Below are positions 44,184-53,446 of a stretch of 64,000 bases of DNA, piece after piece. The notes below the pieces were generated by a model. It saw nothing but the letters and a program-made list of their open reading frames with translations. It searched no databases and had not been told where the DNA came from. The DNA lies in the NCBI RefSeq assembly GCF_900108185.1, contig NZ_FNVA01000008.1, positions 1 through 64,000 of the forward strand, written 5' to 3'. Numbering within the stretch: the stretch's first letter is position 1; the number at the start of each line of letters is the position of its first letter. Source of the stretch: Bryocella elongata. Lineage in GTDB: Bacteria > Acidobacteriota > Terriglobia > Terriglobales > Acidobacteriaceae. Position numbers and translations under genes: made by a program.

Positions 44184-46193
44184 ATGCAGGTTCAGGTTCT
44201 GCGCCGGATTGCGGTTGCGGCGATGGTGGTAGTGACGGCGGCTGTCTCCGGTGCGCAGGCCCAGAGCGGCGCCCCCCGCAATGATGGCGCGACGCGAGCG
44301 CTTCCGATTCCGGTTCTCCTGCCGCCCTCGGGGCCGTACCCTGTCCTCGAGCACGCGATGACGTTGTGGCCGGACGGACGGATCGGCAACAACCGGGACT
44401 GGAGCTATGAAGAAGGCACGCTGCTCGATGGCGTCCTTGCGATGTGGCGGGCCACCGGCGACCCGCGTTACTTCGAGTTTGTGAAGAAGGCCGTCGATCG
44501 CGCAGTGGACGCTCAAGGCGTCATTCACCTGACGCCCGAAAAGACCTTTCCCGCCGACGAACACACGCTGGACGACATCGAGATGGGCCGCAGCGTACTT
44601 GCCGTGTACCGCGTGTTGCAGAAGCCGCAGTACTACACCGCCATCCAGTTCCTGCACGACAAGGTGCTGGCGATGCCGAAGAACTCGGCAGGCGGCTACT
44701 GGCATAAGCAGATCTATCCAAACCAGATGTGGGCCGATGGAGCGTACATGGCCGGCCCGTTCATGGCTGGCTACGCTACGACTTTTCAGGACCAGTCCGC
44801 GATGGACTCCGAGGTGGCGCAGCTGCTGCTGATGGACGCGAAGCTGAGCGACTCCACAGGCCTGTTGCATCACGGCTGGGACGCCAGCATGCAGATGCCG
44901 TGGGCCAACAAGAAGGACGGCAAGAGCCCCGAGATCTGGGGCCGCGGTGTCGGCTGGTACGCGGTCGCTCTGGTCGAGGTGCTGGAGCATATGTCTCCCA
45001 CCGACCCGCAGCGTGCTGCGGTGCAGGCCGTTGCGCAGCGGCTGTTCGCTTCGGTGATGCGCTACCAGGACCCTGCCACGGGCCTGTGGTGGCAGGTAAT
45101 GGACAAGGGCGGCGAGAAGGGCAACTACCTGGAGACCTCGGCGAGCTGCATGTTTGTCTATGCGCTTGCGAAGGCTGCGCGGCTCGGCATCGTGGGCCTC
45201 AACGCAGAGCCTGCCGTGACACGCGGCTGGGAGGGCATCCAGAAGCGCTTCGTGAAGCCCGATGGCACACTGACCGGAACGGTGAAGGTCGCTGGTCTCG
45301 GCGGCACGCCGTATCGCAGCGGAACCTATGAGTACTACGCGAACGATCCCGTGGGTGACGATGATGCCAAGGGCATGGGCGCGTACCTGATGGCGCTCAG
45401 CGAGATCGTGCAGCGCGATCGCGCCGCCGACCTGATGCGGAAGGCGCATCGCAAGGTCGTGCTGGGCGATGGCTGGTTCAACTCGCAGCGGCGCAAGCTG
45501 CCGAATGGCAAGGACGAGCTCTTCCACTACAAGTGGACCGATGAAGCGAACAGCGGTTACAGCGTCTGGGGACGCATGTTCCGGCAGTACGGCATGGTCA
45601 CCGAGACGCTCGAGCATGCACCGCGCGCCGAAGACCTGAAGGGCGTGTCGATCTACATGATTGTGTCGCCGGATATCCCTGCCCTCAATCCGAATCCGCA
45701 CTATATGGACAAGGAGAGCGCGGATGCGATCGAGGCCTGGGTGAAGGCTGGCGGTACGCTCGTCGTCATGGAGAACGACTCCGAACATGCCGACCAGCAG
45801 CATCTCGACGTATTGATGGATCGCTTCGGCATCCACTACAACACGGTCACCCGCAATCGCGAGCTGGATAACGTCTACGACAACACCGTGGTGAATATCC
45901 CTGCCGGCACAGGTGGCATCTTCCACCACGCCCACAAGGCCATCATGAAGGAGACCTGCACGATTACAGTCTCCGGCGCCGCGAAGACGGTGCTTACGGA
46001 CAAAGGCACCGCAGAGGCAAAGGGCGATGTCTTCATGGCGGTCGCGCATGCGGGCAAGGGGCTCGTATACGCCAACGTCGATCCGTGGATCTACAACGAG
46101 TACACCGATGGCAGGAAGCTGCCGCTGGGCGAGGATAACTTTGCTGGTGGCCTGGAACTGACGCACTGGCTCGTGGGCGAAGCTACGAAGTAA
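44184..46193 (+). CDS. Secreted GH105 unsaturated rhamnogalacturonyl hydrolase with C-terminal domain
   Basis: This 669-residue protein has a signal peptide (ending SGAQAQ). A GH105 (alpha/alpha)6 domain (about 50-400) shows DDIEMGRSVLAVYRVL, ADGAYMAGPFMAGYA and IWGRGVGWYAVALVEVLEH, the family fingerprints. It cleaves the 4,5-unsaturated uronate from rhamnogalacturonan products. The last about 240 residues form a Rossmann-like or glutamine-amidotransferase-like domain (KGVSIYMIVSPDIPALNP, GGTLVVMENDSEH) of the DUF4350 type. GAGGTG precedes the ATG. Confidence 0.9.
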   Translation: MQVQVLRRIAVAAMVVVTAAVSGAQAQSGAPRNDGATRALPIPVLLPPSGPYPVLEHAMTLWPDGRIGNNRDWSYEEGTLLDGVLAMWRATGDPRYFEFVKKAVDRAVDAQGVIHLTPEKTFPADEHTLDDIEMGRSVLAVYRVLQKPQYYTAIQFLHDKVLAMPKNSAGGYWHKQIYPNQMWADGAYMAGPFMAGYATTFQDQSAMDSEVAQLLLMDAKLSDSTGLLHHGWDASMQMPWANKKDGKSPEIWGRGVGWYAVALVEVLEHMSPTDPQRAAVQAVAQRLFASVMRYQDPATGLWWQVMDKGGEKGNYLETSASCMFVYALAKAARLGIVGLNAEPAVTRGWEGIQKRFVKPDGTLTGTVKVAGLGGTPYRSGTYEYYANDPVGDDDAKGMGAYLMALSEIVQRDRAADLMRKAHRKVVLGDGWFNSQRRKLPNGKDELFHYKWTDEANSGYSVWGRMFRQYGMVTETLEHAPRAEDLKGVSIYMIVSPDIPALNPNPHYMDKESADAIEAWVKAGGTLVVMENDSEHADQQHLDVLMDRFGIHYNTVTRNRELDNVYDNTVVNIPAGTGGIFHHAHKAIMKETCTITVSGAAKTVLTDKGTAEAKGDVFMAVAHAGKGLVYANVDPWIYNEYTDGRKLPLGEDNFAGGLELTHWLVGEATK

Positions 46194-46291
46194 AGCTTGA
46201 CCGGATTGCTGGCTCGAGCGGCTTCAACGCTGCGCGGGCCAGCGGACCGAGAGACTGAAGTTCCAGCGATCGCAGCTGACGGCTCTGGTTG

Positions 46292-46615
46292 TTACAGGCC
46301 GAGGGTCTCGCGGAGTGCCTTGGTCAGGTCGTGCATCTCCACCGCGTTGATGTCGTCAGGGCCCGCGAGTGCATGCTCCAGATGGCGTGCGAGGTCCGTG
46401 CCTTCCGCGTAGCCGTACATCCCGAGGGAACCCGCCAGCTTGTGGGCCGTGCTTGCCGCCTCGGAACGCAACTCGGGGGCGAGCGAACCCTCTTCGACCG
46501 CCAAAGTCGCGCGGTCCAACAGGTCCAACCGCTCGCGCATGAGAGGCAGATTGCGCTCCCAGATCGCCATCATCATGATGCGAAGCTGGTCCTGCGTTTC
46601 TGTGGGGACAGTCAC
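46292..46615 (-). CDS. Histidine phosphotransfer (HPt) protein
   Basis: This 107-residue helical protein has the HPt motif TAHKLAGSLGMYG with phosphorylatable H58. It would relay phosphate between a hybrid kinase and a receiver. It is the last of three separate phosphorelay genes on this strand, with a receiver protein 148 nt upstream and a hybrid kinase beyond. No output domain is present. Confidence 0.88.
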   Translation of the reverse strand: MTVPTETQDQLRIMMMAIWERNLPLMRERLDLLDRATLAVEEGSLAPELRSEAASTAHKLAGSLGMYGYAEGTDLARHLEHALAGPDDINAVEMHDLTKALRETLGL

Positions 46616-46763
46616 GAGATCAGGGTACCGCGACCGTCTCTACCACGTAGCGCGATACTTAGGAAAAGTGGTCAATATTCGGCAGGCCTATGCAAGGCCG
46701 GCCACGCTGGCTGCACTTCAGCGAATGGTTGTCTAAAGATGAGACAGAATGCGGTGGTACCGC

Positions 46764-47135
46764 TCAGTTCCAACCCAGCGCTACGGACATCTGTTCGGCC
46801 AGCGTGAGGGGATCGAATGGCTTGAAGAGCACGGCGGCGACACCGAGGCCGGCAAAGCGGCGCTGGTCGACTCCCTGCACCTTCGCCGTCAGCAGGATCA
46901 CGGGGATCTGCGCCAGCTCCGGAGACTTCTGCATCTCCTTGAAGGTCGTTGGTCCATCCATAGCGGGCATCATCACGTCCATCAGGATCGCATCCGGGCG
47001 GTCCGCGAGTGCGGCCTTGATACCGTCCGCGCCCGAGGACGCGGTCTTCACGCTCCAGCCGGCGATGGACTCAAGCGAAAGTGCCGCAACCTCGCGGATG
47101 TCTTCCTCGTCGTCGATGATCAGGATGCGTCGCAC
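46764..47135 (-). CDS. Single-domain response regulator
   Basis: This 123-residue CheY-like receiver has acidic residues D8, D9 and E10, phosphoacceptor D53 (LMDVMMPAMDG), the T/K switch region LLTAK, and K105 in LFKPFDP. It has no output domain, so it acts through protein contacts or as a phosphate sink. It lies between the hybrid kinase and HPt genes. Confidence 0.93.
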   Translation of the reverse strand: MRRILIIDDEEDIREVAALSLESIAGWSVKTASSGADGIKAALADRPDAILMDVMMPAMDGPTTFKEMQKSPELAQIPVILLTAKVQGVDQRRFAGLGVAAVLFKPFDPLTLAEQMSVALGWN

Positions 47136-47303
47136 TGGCCGGTACCTTGCTCTTGGAGTGAAGCCATGAACGCTTCGAAGCTCATTCTACGCTGCACGAT
47201 CGTTGCGAACCTATGCCACCTTCGGAGCGTATCTGCCAATGCACTTACCGAAACGAGACATGGCTGGAATCGAGAAACCTGCCGCAGGAGAAGTGTCCTC
47301 TGC

Positions 47304-48668
47304 TTAGCTGAGCCGCGAGCTTGGGGCATATGTGAAGCTCTTGGCGAGGAGCGGAACGCGGCCATGGGTAAGGTCCAGGACGCGGGCCAGCTCAGTCAGC
47401 AGCAGGCCTTCGTTGAGCGGCTTCTTCACCCAACCCTCCGTGGCTGCCATCAGTGGCAGCTCTTCGCCGGAGTCAGTGGGGCTTACCACGCTGATGACGA
47501 CGACGGGGATGGCCGCTGTGGCTTCGGTGTGCTTCAGGCGCTCGATCGTCTGCCAGCCGCTCATACCGGGCATGTAGAGGTCGAGGAGGATGAGGTCGAT
47601 GCGCTGGTTGGCCGCGATGGCGAGAGCCTCGGCGCCAGTGGAGGCTTCCTGCACCTGGTAGCCATGACGGCGGAGGAGCTCCACCACGGTGCGGCGCGAG
47701 GCGTCGTCATCGTCCACGACGAGGACGGTGGATTCTATCCGGCCCTGGAGCTTTGCAGGAGCCGAGGCCGCAGCAGAGGTCATGCGCGGAATGCGGAGGG
47801 TGAAGGTCGTGCCCTGGCGACCGCTGCCGTGAGCATCGTTGCGCTCCGCCCAGATGCTGCCCGCATGCTGCGTGATGATGGAGCGGCAGATGGCAAGTCC
47901 CAGACCGGTGCCACCCTTCTGGCGCGCGTCCGAGGCTTCGACCTGGCTGAAGCGGTCGAAGATGGTCTCGATCTTCTCTGGCGGAACGCCGCGTCCCTGG
48001 TCCTCCACGCGGAGGACAAGGAACTCGCCGTCGGATCCGGTCAGGACGCGGACCGAAGAGAGAGCCGGGGAGAACTTGATCGCATTCGAGAGCAGGTTGC
48101 AGAGCACCTGCTGGAAGCGATCGGGGTCGCCGTCAAAGGTGATGGGGTCGCCGGCGGGCTCGGGAACGATGTCCAGGCGAACCTCTCCGGCCTCTGCGAG
48201 TGCGGTCATGGTATCGACCGCGTGCTCGACGAGCTCATGCAGGACGCACCGCCGGATGTGCAGCGGGGCGCGGCCGGAGTCCATGCGCTCCAGGTCGAGG
48301 ATGTCGTTGATGAGCCGTACGAGGCGGTCGGTGTTGGAGCTGGCGATGCGGAGGAGGTTCGCGGCCTTGTCGTCCAGCTTGCCCATCACGCCGGAGCTCA
48401 GCAGGCCGAGAGCGCCACGGATGCTGGTGAGCGGAGTGCGGAGCTCGTGGGAGACGGTGGAGATGAACTCGTCTTTGATGGTGTCGAGTTCGCGGCGCTC
48501 TTTGAGCACCGTCTGCTGGTGGAGCGCCTCGCGCAGGGCGGTTGCCAACTCGCGGTTCAGCCGGTCACACACCTGGCGTGTGCGAGCGTGGGCGATGCCC
48601 AGTGCAATCGAGCACACCGAGAGCACAACCACCAGGACCGCAAGGACCGTGATGACAAACGTAATCAT
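47304..48668 (-). CDS. Hybrid sensor histidine kinase with C-terminal receiver
   Basis: This 454-residue protein has one membrane helix (about 2-24), HisKA with H74 (VSHELRTPLTSI), an ATPase domain (NLLSNAIKFSP, DQGRGVP, GTGLGLAICRSI) and a C-terminal receiver (VLVVDDDDASRR, LLDLYMPGMSG, VKKPLN). It has no periplasmic sensor, so it probably senses cytoplasmic or membrane signals. ATG at 48668 is chosen for the membrane helix. It passes phosphate to the HPt and receiver genes downstream. Confidence 0.92.
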   Translation of the reverse strand: MITFVITVLAVLVVVLSVCSIALGIAHARTRQVCDRLNRELATALREALHQQTVLKERRELDTIKDEFISTVSHELRTPLTSIRGALGLLSSGVMGKLDDKAANLLRIASSNTDRLVRLINDILDLERMDSGRAPLHIRRCVLHELVEHAVDTMTALAEAGEVRLDIVPEPAGDPITFDGDPDRFQQVLCNLLSNAIKFSPALSSVRVLTGSDGEFLVLRVEDQGRGVPPEKIETIFDRFSQVEASDARQKGGTGLGLAICRSIITQHAGSIWAERNDAHGSGRQGTTFTLRIPRMTSAAASAPAKLQGRIESTVLVVDDDDASRRTVVELLRRHGYQVQEASTGAEALAIAANQRIDLILLDLYMPGMSGWQTIERLKHTEATAAIPVVVISVVSPTDSGEELPLMAATEGWVKKPLNEGLLLTELARVLDLTHGRVPLLAKSFTYAPSSRLS

Positions 48669-48800
48669 GCGAGGCCGAAACTCTATGCTATCGCACCGAA
48701 GCCGCGGAAATGGGTGATTCTTCGCCCAGAGATGCACCAAGGTAGCTGCATCGCCATCTTTGGTGATGAGCCTGCATCCGGCGGCCGCAACTTCGACGGG

Positions 48801-49592
48801 CTAGACGACAGAAGCTGTGGGGCCGGTGCGATCTGCAGTGGTACCACTAAGTTCCAGCACGATAGCGTGCGCGATGACCGCTGCGATCTTGCGGTCCTCG
48901 TAGGCCTCGGGCGGGAAGTCGATGGCGTGGCCGGCGAAGACGATGTGGACGTCCAGTCGCTCGAGGCCGACGAGACTCCAGACCATGTTCGGAAGCGAGC
49001 GCTCGCCGAGGTACACATCCTCGCGCGGGGTGCGGCCGGCAGCGATATCACCCGGCGTGAGCTCGTAGCGGATGAAGCTCGGGGTCACCTTCGCCTGCGC
49101 TGCCAGAGATTCTGCCAGCAGGCCGCTTCGGAACGGCATCACGGGCTCGTCGCCCATGAAGGTGCCGCCTTCGGGGAAGAAGGTGACCGGGAGGCCATCG
49201 CGAAAGCCCTTGGCCATGCCCTGGGCGGCTTTCTGGGCGCTGCCGCCGCCGCCGCGCACGACATACACCGTGCCCGCCATCATGCTGATCCAGCCGATCA
49301 GCGGAACCTCGCGCAATTCGGCCTTGGAGACGAAGACGCAAGGCCGCAGCGCCGAGTGCGAGAGGATGTCCACGATGGTGAGGTGGTTGGAGATGACCGC
49401 GCCCTCCGTCGGGATCGGTCCGGTGGCATGGATGTGGATGCTGGTTGCACGAAGGACGCGGCCGCAGAACCTGGTGAGCCACGCAGCACGCTCAGGACGT
49501 GACTTGGGGCGTGTGATGAGCAACTCGGCGATCGAGTAGACGAACATCCAGCCGATGGCGACCAGGCGGAAGATGCGGCGGAAGAAGATCAA
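48801..49592 (-). CDS. 1-acyl-glycerol-3-phosphate acyltransferase family protein
   Basis: This 263-residue protein has a hydrophobic N-terminus (LIFFRRIFRLVAIGWMFVYSIAELL) and PlsC-type motifs NHLTIVD (block I, HxxxxD) and FPEGGTF (block III). It transfers acyl groups to lysophosphatidate or a similar lipid. The start is TTG at 49592 with AGAGGG upstream; a frame extending to 49781 lacks credible sequence. It is divergent from a DUF2062 membrane protein, which may also act on lipids. Confidence 0.85.
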   Translation of the reverse strand: MIFFRRIFRLVAIGWMFVYSIAELLITRPKSRPERAAWLTRFCGRVLRATSIHIHATGPIPTEGAVISNHLTIVDILSHSALRPCVFVSKAELREVPLIGWISMMAGTVYVVRGGGGSAQKAAQGMAKGFRDGLPVTFFPEGGTFMGDEPVMPFRSGLLAESLAAQAKVTPSFIRYELTPGDIAAGRTPREDVYLGERSLPNMVWSLVGLERLDVHIVFAGHAIDFPPEAYEDRKIAAVIAHAIVLELSGTTADRTGPTASVV

Positions 49593-49848
49593 GCGTAGGC
49601 CCTCTGCGGTGTTTGCCGCTTGGCGTTCGCTCCAGAGTGTAGCAAGGGGTTGTGGCAGTTCAATGCACGAAATGAACGGTTGCCGGGTTGCCCGTTGACG
49701 AGCTCGACGCGGATCGCGAAGCATGGGGGCTGGAAGCGCATCCAATTCCGAAGGTACCAAGATGGGATCGAGCCGCTCCACGCCGAATTCACGAAAGCAT
49801 CATCGCCACCGGAGCCCAGCGCAGCGCGGGCGGTTATCCTTGGCATGG

Positions 49849-50343
49849 ATGCGAACGTTCTTTCACCGGCGGGTGGTTCACCCGCTGCTGGATCTTCTGC
49901 GGATGGGGGCTACGCCCGAAGCGCTGGCCTGGTCGCTGGCGATCGGTGTCGTTGTCGGCGTAAATCCGCTGCTGGGCTCGACCACGCTGCTCGCTCTGGC
50001 GCTTGCAGGCATCTTCCGCTTGAACCTCGTGGCCTCACAGATTGGCAACCACATCATGTATCCGGTGCAGCTTGCGCTGTTCCCGGTGTGGGTCCGGCTG
50101 GGGACGCTGCTCTTCCATACGCCGGGACTTCCCATGGGGAAGCGAGCCTTGATCGAAGCCGTGACGCATCATCCCTGGGACACGACCCGCATTCTGTGGA
50201 CATGGGAGTGGCACGCGCTCGTTGTGTGGGGAGTCGCCTCGGTGGTCGCAGCACCTGCGCTGAAGCTGCTGCTGACGCCGCTGATGCGGAAGCTCGCGCG
50301 GCATCTGCATCATCCGGCTGTTGCCAGCGGGACAGCTGATTAG
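49849..50343 (+). CDS. DUF2062 membrane protein
   Basis: This 164-residue protein has three to four membrane helices and the family core SLAIGVVVGVNPLLGSTTLLALALAGIFRLN, then GNHIMYPVQLALFPVWVRLG. DUF2062 proteins occur with lipid and exopolysaccharide genes, but their function is unknown. The start is probably ATG 49849, since the upstream frame shows only chance sequence. Its stop lies in the left arm of an inverted repeat (50333-50354). Confidence 0.82.
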   Translation: MRTFFHRRVVHPLLDLLRMGATPEALAWSLAIGVVVGVNPLLGSTTLLALALAGIFRLNLVASQIGNHIMYPVQLALFPVWVRLGTLLFHTPGLPMGKRALIEAVTHHPWDTTRILWTWEWHALVVWGVASVVAAPALKLLLTPLMRKLARHLHHPAVASGTAD

Positions 50344-50476
50344 CAGAACAGCAGAACAGCAGAACAGCGGAACAGACGCTTCGCGGTGCAATGGGCTGGC
50401 AGCTTGCTCGTGTAAGTTGACTGCAAAAGGTAACGGACCAGCTTCGCTGGTCCGCTGCTGTTCTGCTCATCAGCTG
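50333..50476. repeat. Inverted repeat element with internal hairpin
   Basis: CAGCTGATTAGCAGAACAGCAG (50333-50354) and CTGCTGTTCTGCTCATCAGCTG (50455-50476) pair at 21 of 22 positions. Tandem AGCAGAAC units follow the left arm. Inside lies a perfect hairpin GGACCAGC-TTC-GCTGGTCC (50435-50453). The left arm contains the DUF2062 stop codon. It may end both converging transcripts. Confidence 0.7.
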
Positions 50477-50486
50477 TTCTGCTGCC

Positions 50487-51470
50487 CTACTGGGGTCCGT
50501 TGTAGGCCTTGACGGGGTCTGCCGAGTGCACCCACGCGGAGTAGATCAGGTCGCGCAGCTCGATGGCTCCCGCGGCCATGCGTTCTTCCGTGAAGGCCTT
50601 GGCCTCGGCGGTGCCGGAGTCGGTGAAGCCGCCGGCCTTCTCCAGCTGATAGGTCTTCTCGACGAGTGAGTTGGTGTGATCGAGATATTGCATGACTTCG
50701 ACCCACTCATCGTTGATGACGTGCGGCTGGGCTGCTGCAACCAGCGGGGTCAGATCCTTCATCTTGATGTTGTTCGAGACGAACGTGGTTTCGAACTGCG
50801 AATGGATATGGTGCTCGGTGGTGTAGTGGTTCGGGTTCTCGCCGGTCCAGCCGTTGAACTGGATGGTGGCGTGCAGCGGCTGCGAACCATCCGCGACGTA
50901 ATGGCCAAGCCAGCCCGCGTAAAAGAGGATCGCCTCTTCCACCGGCTTGGTCTCCTTGTGCTGCTCCTTCAACTCGCGATAGCCACGCATCGCGCTCTTC
51001 AGGCGTTGCCAGACTTCTTCCACCTGCCAGGGCAGCATGCCCACGCCTTCGGGAGTGAGCTTGGCCATCTCCGGATGTGCCGCCTGCGCCTTGGCCAGCG
51101 CGCGGATGAAGTCATAGCGGCGGCGCGGGAGGCGATGGCCATCGACGCAGTCCTTGCCATCGGTGCAGGTGTCCGCTGCCAGGTAGGCCCACTCCATGTC
51201 GATGAAGTGATCGGGAGACTGGGTGACGACCAGCTCGGGCTCGGCGTCGTACTGCTTCCAGCGATCGGGCTCAGGGCCAAGGTAGGCCATCTCTTCGAGC
51301 GCTGCTTTGTCGCGCAGGAAGTCGGGCACGCTGGTGGGCAGGGCGGCGGCGGCGAGTTCGTTGATCATCATGTGGCCATCGCGGCCCCAGGCAAAGGCTG
51401 GTTGTGCGGCGATCAGGGGAAGCAGCGCAGCGGCCACGGCGAAGCGGGTGAGGGAAGCGGTGCGGAACAT
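50487..51470 (-). CDS. Secreted S1/P1-type nuclease (zinc-dependent)
   Basis: This 327-residue protein has a signal peptide cut before W28 (PAFA-WGRDGH). Mature Trp1 and His6 are zinc ligands in this family, and both are present. Later ligands lie in DHFIDMEWA and HYVADGSQPLHAT, with ENPNHYTTEHHIHSQF near the third zinc site. It degrades single-stranded nucleic acids or acts as a phospholipase-like phosphatase. ATG at 51470 gives the signal peptide. It is divergent from the fucosidase. Confidence 0.85.
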   Translation of the reverse strand: MFRTASLTRFAVAAALLPLIAAQPAFAWGRDGHMMINELAAAALPTSVPDFLRDKAALEEMAYLGPEPDRWKQYDAEPELVVTQSPDHFIDMEWAYLAADTCTDGKDCVDGHRLPRRRYDFIRALAKAQAAHPEMAKLTPEGVGMLPWQVEEVWQRLKSAMRGYRELKEQHKETKPVEEAILFYAGWLGHYVADGSQPLHATIQFNGWTGENPNHYTTEHHIHSQFETTFVSNNIKMKDLTPLVAAAQPHVINDEWVEVMQYLDHTNSLVEKTYQLEKAGGFTDSGTAEAKAFTEERMAAGAIELRDLIYSAWVHSADPVKAYNGPQ

Positions 51471-51692
51471 ACCGGGAGTATACGAGGCCCAACGCAAAGC
51501 GACGTATACGTGGCACCAATCCTTAGAACTTCCCCGGCGAGTGCGCACACACCGAGCTGATAACGCAGCGTCTTCCATAGAAACAGGAGGGCTGGATTGA
51601 CCTACTCTGCGAGCTCCGGGTAGAGTGCGTGCGAGGCGAAAGTTAGCGTTTCAGTTTTCCGGAAACGCAGCCGCCCCCAGGAGCTTTTCCCT

Positions 51693-53417
51693 ATGCCGAT
51701 CTCCCGCCGCAGCTTTGCGAAACACAGTGCTGCCCTGGCCGCTGCAGGACTTCTGCCACGCTTCGATGCGCGTGCCCTGGCACAGAGCCGCGCGATGCCC
51801 AAGGGCAGACTCGCCACCAGCGCGGAGCGAGAGATTGCGCCGGGGCCGTTTCAGCCCACGTGGGAGTCGCTGCGCGGGGGCTATCAGCCGCCTGACTGGT
51901 TTCGCGATGCGAAGTTCGGCATGTGGGCGCACTGGAGCGCGCAGTGCGTCCCCGAGCAGGGCGATTGGTACGCGCGCAGGATGTACATGCAAGGCGACGC
52001 GGCGAACAAGTTCCACGTCGAGCACTACGGCCACCCGTCGAAGGTGGGCTTCAAGGACATCGACTGCCGGTGGAACGTCGATGCATGGCGGCCGGATGAA
52101 TTGCTGGACCTGTATCAGAAGACCGGGGCGAAGTACTTCATGGCGCTCGCGGTGCACCATGACAACTTCGACTGCTGGAACTCGCGCTTCCACGATTGGA
52201 ATGCTGCGCGGCTGGGGCCTAAGCGTGACATCGTGGGCACGTGGCGCAAGCTGGTGCGCGAGCGTGGCATGCGATTCAGCGTGAGCAACCATTCGTCGCA
52301 CGCGTGGCACTGGCTGCAGACGAGCTATGGCTACGATCCCGAAGGACCGATGGCTGGCGTGCGCTATGACGCGTACCAGCTGCAGGGCAAGGGACGGGTT
52401 GCGGGCAATGGCACGAAGTGGTCCGGCCATGATGCGGATGAGCTTTACGTGGGACCAACCTATGCGCTGCCCGATGGCATCAAGACCATCGCCGAGGCCA
52501 ACAAGTGGCATGAGGCCCATGATCGCGTGTGGGATGAAGGCGCTCCGCCACTGCATCCTGAGTTTGTGAACTCGTGGTATCTGCGCTGCAAGGATCTTGT
52601 CGATACGTATGAGCCGGACATGCTGTACTTCGACGACGATGAACTCCCGCTGGGGCAGGCGGGACTCGACGTTACAGCGCATTACTACAACCGCAGCGTG
52701 GCCAAGCATGGGCATGCGGATGTGGTGGTCACGGGCAAACACATTCGTCCGGAGTACAAGGGCGCGATCGTGCTGGATCTCGAGCGAGGACGAACGGATC
52801 GTGTGCTGGACGAGCCGTGGCAGGTGGATACCTGCATTGGCGACTGGCACTACAGGCGCTCGCTGTATGAAGAGAACAAGTACAAGACGCCGACGTTCGT
52901 CATCCACACGCTGCTGGATGCGGTGAGCAAGAACGGCAACCTGTGCCTCAACATTCCGGTGCGCGGCGATGGCTCCATCGATGACAAGGAGCGGGCGGTT
53001 GTCGAAGGGGTTGGCGCGTGGATTCGGCCCAATGCCGAGGGCATCTTCGGGTCGCGGCCGTTCAGCTTGTATGGCGAGGGTCGCGTAGCCGAGGCGAAGG
53101 CTTCGGGCTTCGACGAAGAGAAGCGCAGGCCATTCGATGCGACGGACATCCGCTTTACGACCAATGGCGGGAAGCTGTATGCGTATGCGCTGGGCTGGCC
53201 TGCGGATGGAAAGCTGCGTATCCGGTCACTCGCCGCTGAGAATGCGACGGCGGTGAAGAAGGTCGCTCGCGTGGAGATGATGGGCTCGAGCGAGCCGTTG
53301 CGCTTTGAGCAGACGAGAGACGAACTGGTGGTCACGCTGCCGGAACAGAGGACCAGTGAGATCGCGGTGGGGCTGCGCATCGCGTCGGCGAATGGGCCGC
53401 TGAAGGGGAGTGTGTAA
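51693..53417 (+). CDS. Secreted alpha-L-fucosidase, GH29
   Basis: This 574-residue protein has a twin-arginine signal (MPISRRSFAKHSAALAAAGL). The GH29 barrel shows WFRDAKFGMWAHWSAQCVPE near residue 68, YFMALAVHHDNFDCW and LYFDDDELPLG, where the nucleophile aspartate is expected. It removes L-fucose from plant or microbial glycans. A beta-sandwich follows (about 470-574). The Tat signal means it folds before export. CCCAGGAG lies upstream of the ATG. Confidence 0.92.
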   Translation: MPISRRSFAKHSAALAAAGLLPRFDARALAQSRAMPKGRLATSAEREIAPGPFQPTWESLRGGYQPPDWFRDAKFGMWAHWSAQCVPEQGDWYARRMYMQGDAANKFHVEHYGHPSKVGFKDIDCRWNVDAWRPDELLDLYQKTGAKYFMALAVHHDNFDCWNSRFHDWNAARLGPKRDIVGTWRKLVRERGMRFSVSNHSSHAWHWLQTSYGYDPEGPMAGVRYDAYQLQGKGRVAGNGTKWSGHDADELYVGPTYALPDGIKTIAEANKWHEAHDRVWDEGAPPLHPEFVNSWYLRCKDLVDTYEPDMLYFDDDELPLGQAGLDVTAHYYNRSVAKHGHADVVVTGKHIRPEYKGAIVLDLERGRTDRVLDEPWQVDTCIGDWHYRRSLYEENKYKTPTFVIHTLLDAVSKNGNLCLNIPVRGDGSIDDKERAVVEGVGAWIRPNAEGIFGSRPFSLYGEGRVAEAKASGFDEEKRRPFDATDIRFTTNGGKLYAYALGWPADGKLRIRSLAAENATAVKKVARVEMMGSSEPLRFEQTRDELVVTLPEQRTSEIAVGLRIASANGPLKGSV

Positions 53418-53446
53418 GGCAGCGGCTTCGCCGTTAGTCGTTCTGC

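Noticed and set aside
46749-49502. Plus-strand frame of 917 codons opposite the phosphorelay genes
   Set aside because: It spans four genes and their gaps on the other strand, which a real gene would not do here.
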